From Sporosarcina sp. FSL W8-0480 (GTDB lineage Bacteria > Bacillota > Bacilli > Bacillales_A > Planococcaceae): a DNA stretch of 64,000 nucleotides. The notes beneath the pieces were generated by a model, which saw only the letters and a list, made by a program, of their open reading frames with translations, was not told the DNA's origin and did not search any database. The DNA lies in assembly GCF_037963765.1 (NCBI RefSeq), contig NZ_CP150166.1, positions 2,363,501 to 2,427,500 of the forward strand, written 5' to 3'. Position 1 is the first letter of the stretch. Every line of letters starts with the position of its first letter. Both the position numbers and the translations under genes were made by a program. Positions 59,181 through 64,000 of the stretch are shown here, piece after piece.

Positions 59181-60461
59181 TTGCACAACGAACCACTGGC
59201 ATTCCGGATGAGACCGAAGACGATAGATGAAATTGCAGGACAACAACATGTTATCGGAAAAGACACGGCACTTTACAGAATGATTTCAAAAGGCCATGTC
59301 CCTTCTATGCTTCTATACGGCGAGCCCGGAATCGGGAAAACGTCATTGGCTTATGCCATTGCAGGAACGACCCAATTACCATTCATCTCTTTAAATGCCA
59401 CAGTTTCCGGAAAAAAAGAAGTGGATGATGTAGTTGCCGAGGCAAGGATTACAGGAAAAGTCATTTTGTTTCTTGATGAAATCCATCGGTTCAATAAACT
59501 TCAGCAGGACACACTGCTTCCGCATGTTGAAAAAGGGTCAATTGTACTGATCGGAGCAACAACTGAAAACCCCTTCCATAGCGTAAACCCAGCTATCCGA
59601 TCACGTTGCGGAGAAATCTTGCAGTTAAAGCGGCTCGAGCCTGAGGATGTCGTCAAACTTATAGAGCGCGCAATACATGATAAAGAACGAGGTCTTGGGA
59701 AAACCCCTATTGAGATATCGGCTGACCAAATCAAAAAAATCGCGGAAGGCGTAAACGGGGATGCTCGAAAAGCACTCACTTTATTGGAATCTATTGTTTC
59801 GGCAAGTGACGAAGAAGACGGAACAATCATCATCGAAGATTGGTTGATCGATAATTTGATCGGTCGTATCGGTCTTGTTGGTGATAAAAAAGGATCCCAT
59901 CACTATAACCTTTTATCAGCATTGCAGAAATCGGTTCGTGGAAGCGATGTAAACGCGGCAATCTTCTATTTGGCAAACCTGCTCGAAACCGGGGATCTTA
60001 TCGCCGTCTCAAGACGATTGCTTGTAATGGCTTATGAGGATATTGGGTTAGCCGCTCCAGAAGTCGGTCCTCACGTCCTTGCTGCAACGGAGGCTGCCGT
60101 TCGATTAGGCATGCCTGAAGCACGTATTCCTTTAGCGAACGCCGTTATCGAGATGTGTCTCGCCTCAAAGTCCAATTCGGCATATAAAGCAGTCGACGCC
60201 GCAACGAGGGCGATTAACGAAGGAAAGACCGGTGACATCCCCATGCACCTTCGCGATGCACATTATGCAGGAGCAGCGGAATTGGGACATGATGGCTACC
60301 AGTACCCGCATGATACACCAATCGGCTCCTTCGGCGGCTGGGTCGATCAACAATACTTACCCGACAAGCTAAAAGACACAGAATTCTACACCCCCGTAAA
60401 CGCCGGCGAAGAAAGAAAATTAGCGGGCATCTATCAACGCCTAAAAGAATTTAGGAAATAA
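59181..60461 (+). CDS. rarA: Replication-associated recombination protein RarA (MgsA)
   Basis: AAA+ ATPase acting at stalled forks, related to clamp loaders. 426 residues from TTG at 59181, with GGGGAG 8-10 bases upstream; the longer frame reads through the -10 region of the promoter. PLAFRMRPKTIDEIAGQ, Walker A YGEPGIGKTSLA, Walker B LFLDEIHRFNK, sensor GATTENP and the C-terminal tetramerisation domain (YQYPHD) are visible. Single gene ending at a shared terminator. Confidence 0.96.
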   Translation: MHNEPLAFRMRPKTIDEIAGQQHVIGKDTALYRMISKGHVPSMLLYGEPGIGKTSLAYAIAGTTQLPFISLNATVSGKKEVDDVVAEARITGKVILFLDEIHRFNKLQQDTLLPHVEKGSIVLIGATTENPFHSVNPAIRSRCGEILQLKRLEPEDVVKLIERAIHDKERGLGKTPIEISADQIKKIAEGVNGDARKALTLLESIVSASDEEDGTIIIEDWLIDNLIGRIGLVGDKKGSHHYNLLSALQKSVRGSDVNAAIFYLANLLETGDLIAVSRRLLVMAYEDIGLAAPEVGPHVLAATEAAVRLGMPEARIPLANAVIEMCLASKSNSAYKAVDAATRAINEGKTGDIPMHLRDAHYAGAAELGHDGYQYPHDTPIGSFGGWVDQQYLPDKLKDTEFYTPVNAGEERKLAGIYQRLKEFRK

Positions 60462-60506
60462 TAATAATATATAGAATGTAGAATTGATTGTAATTAGGTG
60501 GCTCCA

Positions 60507-60698
60507 GTTGCTTGAAGTGAAAGGCGGCGAAGTGCAAAGATGTGCTCTCAACGCTTCGCTTTTGTTCGCAAAAGCCGTTCTTCGTGACGGCTTTTCCTGC
60601 CGGAAAAGCATGGGCTGAAGACCCCGCAACGGAGCGAAGCGAAGTGAGGAGGCTGAGGCCATGCCGGCGGAAAGCGTCCGCCTGTAACGGAAAGCAAC
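60507..60698 (-). repeat. Full-length interspersed repeat, copy D (192 bp, expanded)
   Basis: Starts GTTGCTTGAAGTGAAAGGCG and ends GTAACGGAAAGCAAC; GTGAGGAGGCTGAGGCC and GAAAGCGTCCGCC match copy B. It is about 60 bp longer than the others because of extra stems around CGCTTTTGTTCGCAAAAG and GCCGTTCTTCGTGACGGC. Together with the terminator it accounts for the 298-bp gap between rarA and tcdA. Confidence 0.88.
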
Positions 60699-60714
60699 GG
60701 TCTATTAATTTTCA

Positions 60715-60757
60715 AAAAGAGGGTTGTCCAGAACTACTTTCCGGACAACCCTCTTTT
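60715..60757. terminator. Bidirectional terminator between rarA and tcdA
   Basis: A 15-bp perfect stem (60715-60729 with 60743-60757; AAAAGAGGGTTGTCC arms) serves both converging genes. Confidence 0.92.
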
Positions 60758-60759
60758 CA

Positions 60760-61527
60760 TTACTTTTTATCCTTCACTCGCTCAATCGGAATATCCTTCA
60801 CAATATCATTCAACACCCAACTCGCACAAACAAGCCCCGCCACTGACGGAACATACGCATTCGAAGCTGGCGGCATCTTCGCTTTACGAATCGCCGCTTC
60901 AGGCTTTCCGACCGTTTCCACAACATCCTCCCGTATAACAATCGGACTCTCATCCGAAAACACAACAGGAACACCTTTCTTAATACCCTCTTTTTTCAAT
61001 CGAAGTCTAATCACTTTCGCAATCGGATCTGTGTGTGTCTTTGAAATATCCGCGATTCTAAAGCGAGTTGGATCCAGTTTATTCGCAGCACCCATGCTTG
61101 AAATGATCTTAATTCCCCGGGAAACACATTCCTTAATCAAATGGATCTTATAACTAATCGTATCCGATGCATCAATCACATAATCAGGATTATAACTGAA
61201 GATTTCTTCGTAAGTCTCTTCTGTATAAAACATATGAAGACTGATCACTTCACAATCTTTATTCACATCAGCAATCCGTTCTTCCATCACTTCAACTTTA
61301 GAACGGCCAATCGTTGAAAGAGTAGCAACAAGCTGACGATTCACATTCGTTATATCTACTGTATCTTTGTCAATAAGGATAATTCTACCTACACCACTGC
61401 GTGCACAAGCTTCAGCTGCAAAAGAACCAACGCCGCCAACACCAAGTATAGCCACAGTAGTATTGCGCATGCGATCGATGCCTTCCGGACCAATCGCCAA
61501 TTCATTACGAGAAAATTGATGTAACAC
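60760..61527 (-). CDS. tcdA: tRNA threonylcarbamoyladenosine dehydratase TcdA
   Basis: E1-like enzyme that cyclises t6A37 to ct6A using ATP. 255 residues from the GTG at 61527, with AAAGGCGG upstream. The adenylation loop GVGGVGS is at 29-35; DKDTVDITNVNRQ is the metal/nucleotide motif. The frame extends 55 codons further upstream but only through the 6S RNA terminator region, so that part is rejected. It acts on the same base as MtaB. Confidence 0.95.
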   Translation of the reverse strand: MLHQFSRNELAIGPEGIDRMRNTTVAILGVGGVGSFAAEACARSGVGRIILIDKDTVDITNVNRQLVATLSTIGRSKVEVMEERIADVNKDCEVISLHMFYTEETYEEIFSYNPDYVIDASDTISYKIHLIKECVSRGIKIISSMGAANKLDPTRFRIADISKTHTDPIAKVIRLRLKKEGIKKGVPVVFSDESPIVIREDVVETVGKPEAAIRKAKMPPASNAYVPSVAGLVCASWVLNDIVKDIPIERVKDKK

Positions 61528-61558
61528 TATAATTCCGCCTTTCTTATATGAATCAATC

Positions 61559-61589
61559 AAAAACCCCTCCGCATGTCCGCAAGAGGGGT
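61559..61589 (-). terminator. Intrinsic terminator after the 6S RNA locus
   Basis: CCCCTC pairs with GGAGGGG on the minus strand with an inner GCGGACATGC region, then TTTTT. Confidence 0.8.
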
Positions 61590-61615
61590 ATAGTGAATTA
61601 ATTGAATGTATAAAT

Positions 61616-61810
61616 ACGTTAACGAATCCCAAACGTGCCGTCTTTGAAGTATCGTTTTGAACCCGCACTCTGCAGGTGGGTGCCATATCCATTTATTCTG
61701 AAGTCCCTAAAGTTACGGGCGTTCCATCCGAAATGAAATACAAGCTCCCTACGATAAAAATGTTCGGTCAAAACTGATTAACAAATAACGAACACTTCAG
61801 GATTCGTATT
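61616..61810 (-). ncRNA. ssrS: 6S RNA (bsrA/ssrS type)
   Basis: Regulates RNA polymerase by mimicking an open promoter. The aspS-tcdA gap is where B. subtilis carries 6S-1 RNA. Here a good vegetative promoter ends near 61811, and the ~192-nt product would be closed by ACGAATCC (5' end) pairing with GGATTCGT (complement of about 61620-61628). Inner helices include CTGAAGT/ACTTCAG. Assignment rests on locus, length, promoter and terminal stem, not on a covariance search. Confidence 0.7.
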
Positions 61811-61816
61811 AATAGT

Positions 61817-61845
61817 ATCCTATCACATTTTTAGACTGTATTCAA
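61817..61845 (-). promoter_or_regulatory. Vegetative promoter of the 6S RNA
   Basis: TTGAAT (complement of 61840-61845), 17 bp, TAGGAT (complement of 61817-61822), placing the 5' end near 61810. Confidence 0.7.
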
Positions 61846-61900
61846 CGATTTCCACATAGGTAATTTATTGCATATTTCGAATAGTTACTTTTCCACTACT

Positions 61901-63658
61901 TTATTTTGCCTGAATGGAAATTCCCAATTCGTTAAGTTGTGAAGGATCTACCTCGCTTGGCGCTTCTGTCAGCAAGCAGCTCGCACTTGCTGTCTTCGGA
62001 AATGCAATTGTATCGCGCAGATTTGTTGAACCGGATAACAACATAACGATTCGGTCCAATCCGAAAGCAATTCCGCCATGTGGAGGTGTACCGTAGTCAA
62101 AAGCATCTAACAAGAAACCGAACTGTTCTCGTGCTTCTTCTTCAGTGAATCCAAGTGCCTTAAACATTTTCTCTTGTACATCCCGCTTGTATATCCGTAA
62201 GGAGCCTCCGCCAAGTTCGTAGCCATTCAAAACAAGGTCATATGCTTGTGCTTTTACAGAACTTGGATTCGATACAAGACCTTCCACATCTGCAGGCATT
62301 GTGAATGGATGGTGCGCTGCGTAATAACGGCCTTCTTCTTCGTCGTATTCGAATAATGGCCAGTCAGTTACCCATAAGAAATTAAACTTCGTTTCATCAA
62401 TCAACTTTAAGTCCTTAGCTAACTTCAAGCGTAGGGCACCAAGTGCATCTGCTACAACCGACTTTTTGTCCGCAACAAACAGGAGTAAGTCCCCTTCTTT
62501 CGCATCAAGTAACTTCCCTAATGCATCAGCCGCTTCACCTTCGAAAAATTTTGCAATCGGACCTTTCAATCCTTCCGCGTCTACTTTTAGCCAAGCAAGG
62601 CCTTTCGCCCCATAACGTGCAGCAAATTCCCCAAGTGCATCAATGTCTTTTCGAGAGTAGTTATCGGCTGAACCTTTTACATTGATAGCTTTTACTTGCC
62701 CACCTGATTCCACGGCCCCAGCAAACACTTTGAATGAAGAATCCTTAACTACTTCAGAGACATCTTGAAGCTCCATTCCAAAGCGTGTATCCGGTTTATC
62801 CGATCCGAATCTACTCATCGCTTCATCGTAAGGCAGACGTTTGAAAGGGATTTCGATATCGATTCCTTTTACATCTTTCATTACTTTTTTCATTAGCCGT
62901 TCATTCAATTCGATAATGTCTTCAATTGTCATGAAGCTCATTTCCATATCAATTTGTGTGAATTCAGGTTGACGGTCTGCACGTAAATCCTCATCACGGA
63001 AGCAGCGTGCGATTTGATAATATCTATCGAACCCGGAAACCATCAGCATTTGTTTAAATAACTGTGGGGATTGTGGCAATGCGTAGAACTGTCCGTCATG
63101 AACACGGCTTGGTACGAGATAGTCCCTTGCGCCTTCTGGTGTGGACTTTGTCAGGATAGGTGTCTCCACTTCGAGGAATCCTTCGCTGTCCAAGAAATTA
63201 CGAACCGTTTTTGTAATGTCCGAGCGCATCTTGAATACTTTTGCCAATTGTGGACGACGTAAATCCAAGTAACGGTATTTCAAACGGATTTCTTCATTTA
63301 CATCGGTCTCGTCTTCAATGATGAAAGGAGGTGTTTTAGCCTCGTTAATGATATTGATGTTTTCCACATGCACTTCAATGGATCCTGTTGGCAGCTTGAC
63401 ATTTTTTTGTTTCTCTTCCCTTTCAACTACTTTCCCGTTTACCTCGATTACAAATTCACTTCGAATGGATTCCGCGATTTCAAGAGCTTCTTTAGAAAAA
63501 TCAGGATTGAAAACAGTTTGAACAATACCCGAACGGTCTCTTAGGTCGATAAAAATGAGCCCTCCAAGGTCCCTTCTTTTTTGCACCCAGCCTTGTAACG
63601 TAACTGTTTGCCCTATTGTATTTTCAGTTAGTTCTCCACAGTAATGTGTACGTTGCAT
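61901..63658 (-). CDS. aspS: Aspartate--tRNA ligase
   Basis: Charges tRNA-Asp. 585 residues, bacterial type with the N-terminal OB anticodon domain ([24 protein letters not shown]), motif 2 [16 protein letters not shown], the GAD insertion (~290-410) and motif 3 [20 protein letters not shown] precedes the ATG. It follows hisS by 17 bp, the usual hisS-aspS operon. Confidence 0.98.
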   Translation of the reverse strand: MQRTHYCGELTENTIGQTVTLQGWVQKRRDLGGLIFIDLRDRSGIVQTVFNPDFSKEALEIAESIRSEFVIEVNGKVVEREEKQKNVKLPTGSIEVHVENINIINEAKTPPFIIEDETDVNEEIRLKYRYLDLRRPQLAKVFKMRSDITKTVRNFLDSEGFLEVETPILTKSTPEGARDYLVPSRVHDGQFYALPQSPQLFKQMLMVSGFDRYYQIARCFRDEDLRADRQPEFTQIDMEMSFMTIEDIIELNERLMKKVMKDVKGIDIEIPFKRLPYDEAMSRFGSDKPDTRFGMELQDVSEVVKDSSFKVFAGAVESGGQVKAINVKGSADNYSRKDIDALGEFAARYGAKGLAWLKVDAEGLKGPIAKFFEGEAADALGKLLDAKEGDLLLFVADKKSVVADALGALRLKLAKDLKLIDETKFNFLWVTDWPLFEYDEEEGRYYAAHHPFTMPADVEGLVSNPSSVKAQAYDLVLNGYELGGGSLRIYKRDVQEKMFKALGFTEEEAREQFGFLLDAFDYGTPPHGGIAFGLDRIVMLLSGSTNLRDTIAFPKTASASCLLTEAPSEVDPSQLNELGISIQAK

Positions 63659-63675
63659 AAACTCATCAACCTTCC

Positions 63676-64000
63676 TTATTTCAACTGTTCTTTTAGTGTT
63701 TCAATAATTTCCGTATCGGATACTTTTTGCTGTGAACCATCGCCCATATTTTTGAGTTGAACGACTTGATTGTTCACTTCATCTTCTCCGATTACAATTA
63801 CAGATTTCGCATTGAATCGATCTGCCGATTTCATTTGTGCTTTCATTTTACGATCCATGTAATCCATATCTGCACGGATGTCAGAGCTTCTCAATTCATT
63901 CAATAATTTAAAACCTTTTCGGTAGGCAGCAGTATCTAATGTAACAATATAAACATCAAGCTCCGGTTCTTGCTCGAATGACTTTCCTTCCGCATCCATT
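63676..64000 (-). CDS. hisS: Histidine--tRNA ligase, C-terminal part (runs off right edge)
   Basis: The last ~108 residues, covering the anticodon-binding domain: [39 protein letters not shown] and the terminal [14 protein letters not shown]. It reads in from beyond the window, so the catalytic domain and start are not visible. Identity rests on this domain and on linkage to aspS. Confidence 0.93.
   Translation of the reverse strand, partial: MDAEGKSFEQEPELDVYIVTLDTAAYRKGFKLLNELRSSDIRADMDYMDRKMKAQMKSADRFNAKSVIVIGEDEVNNQVVQLKNMGDGSQQKVSDTEIIETLKEQLK

Noticed and set aside
61528-61692. 55-codon N-terminal extension of tcdA
   Set aside because: It reads through the terminator and 3' part of the 6S locus; the GTG at 61527 has the ribosome site and gives the family length.

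Overview
The window is a stretch of ordinary, strongly conserved chromosome from an endospore-forming member of the Bacillales. Gene order is close to the sigA-to-aspS segment of Bacillus subtilis. The sporulation genes (spoIIP, gpr, yqfC, yqfD, intact sigK), a single-chain glycyl-tRNA synthetase and GC-rich interspersed repeats suggest the Planococcaceae (for example a Sporosarcina-like genus). That placement is an inference from gene content, not a phylogeny. Nearly all genes are on the minus strand; glyS, rpsT, yqzM, sigK and rarA are on the plus strand.

Layout, in window order: (1) 1-5 kb: an edge-truncated unknown gene, then rpoD and dnaG (transcription and replication initiation), and the pdrP/ccpN pair of gluconeogenesis regulators. 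(2) 5-6.8 kb: a glycine T-box leader and glyS. (3) 6.8-14.4 kb: yqfC-yqfD-phoH-pgpH-ybeY-dgkA-cdd-era-recO, a compact cluster for ribosome maturation, c-di-AMP turnover, lipid recycling and recombination. (4) 14.4-17.3 kb: the flotillin cluster nfeD-floA-yqfB. (5) 17.6-26.7 kb: rpsU, deoC and the CIRCE-controlled heat-shock operon hrcA-grpE-dnaK-dnaJ-prmA-rsmE-mtaB. (6) 26.7-32.3 kb: hemW, lepA, spoIIP and gpr, with divergent rpsT. (7) 32.3-33.0 kb: a gene-free block with interspersed repeats. (8) 33-43 kb: holA, yqzM, the competence genes comEC-comEB-comEA, and the yqeM-rsfS-yqeK-nadD-yhbY-aroE-yqeH-yqeG cluster. (9) 43-44.3 kb: uninterrupted sigK, a second GC-rich repeat, and a previously unlisted 26-residue membrane ORF. 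(10) 44.3-50 kb: mtnN-yrrS-greA-udk-trmR-mltG-yrzB-ruvX-yrzL. (11) 50-64 kb: alaS under an alanine T-box, recD2, a TPR protein, mnmA, cysteine desulfurase, cymR, divergent rarA, tcdA, a probable 6S RNA, aspS and the 3' part of hisS.

The genes are mostly translation and RNA-modification functions (GlyRS, AlaRS, AspRS, HisRS, MnmA, TcdA, MtaB, TrmR, RsmE, PrmA, Era, YbeY, YqeH, RsfS, LepA, S20, S21), interleaved with DNA replication and repair (DnaG, HolA, RecO, RecD2, RarA, RuvX) and sporulation genes. Control elements visible in the sequence are two T-boxes, one CIRCE operator, several vegetative promoters and about twenty intrinsic terminators.

I found no CRISPR array, prophage, transposase, restriction system or tRNA/rRNA cluster, and no clearly new multi-gene system. 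The least explained sequence is non-coding: an interspersed repeat family present as ~130-190 bp full copies and as precise 42-bp short forms, a second repeat family after sigK, a 20-bp tandem repeat where yqeY would be expected, and a few hairpins placed at start sites. Many start codons are TTG or GTG. I moved numerous starts inward from the longest open frame on the basis of Shine-Dalgarno position and family alignment.
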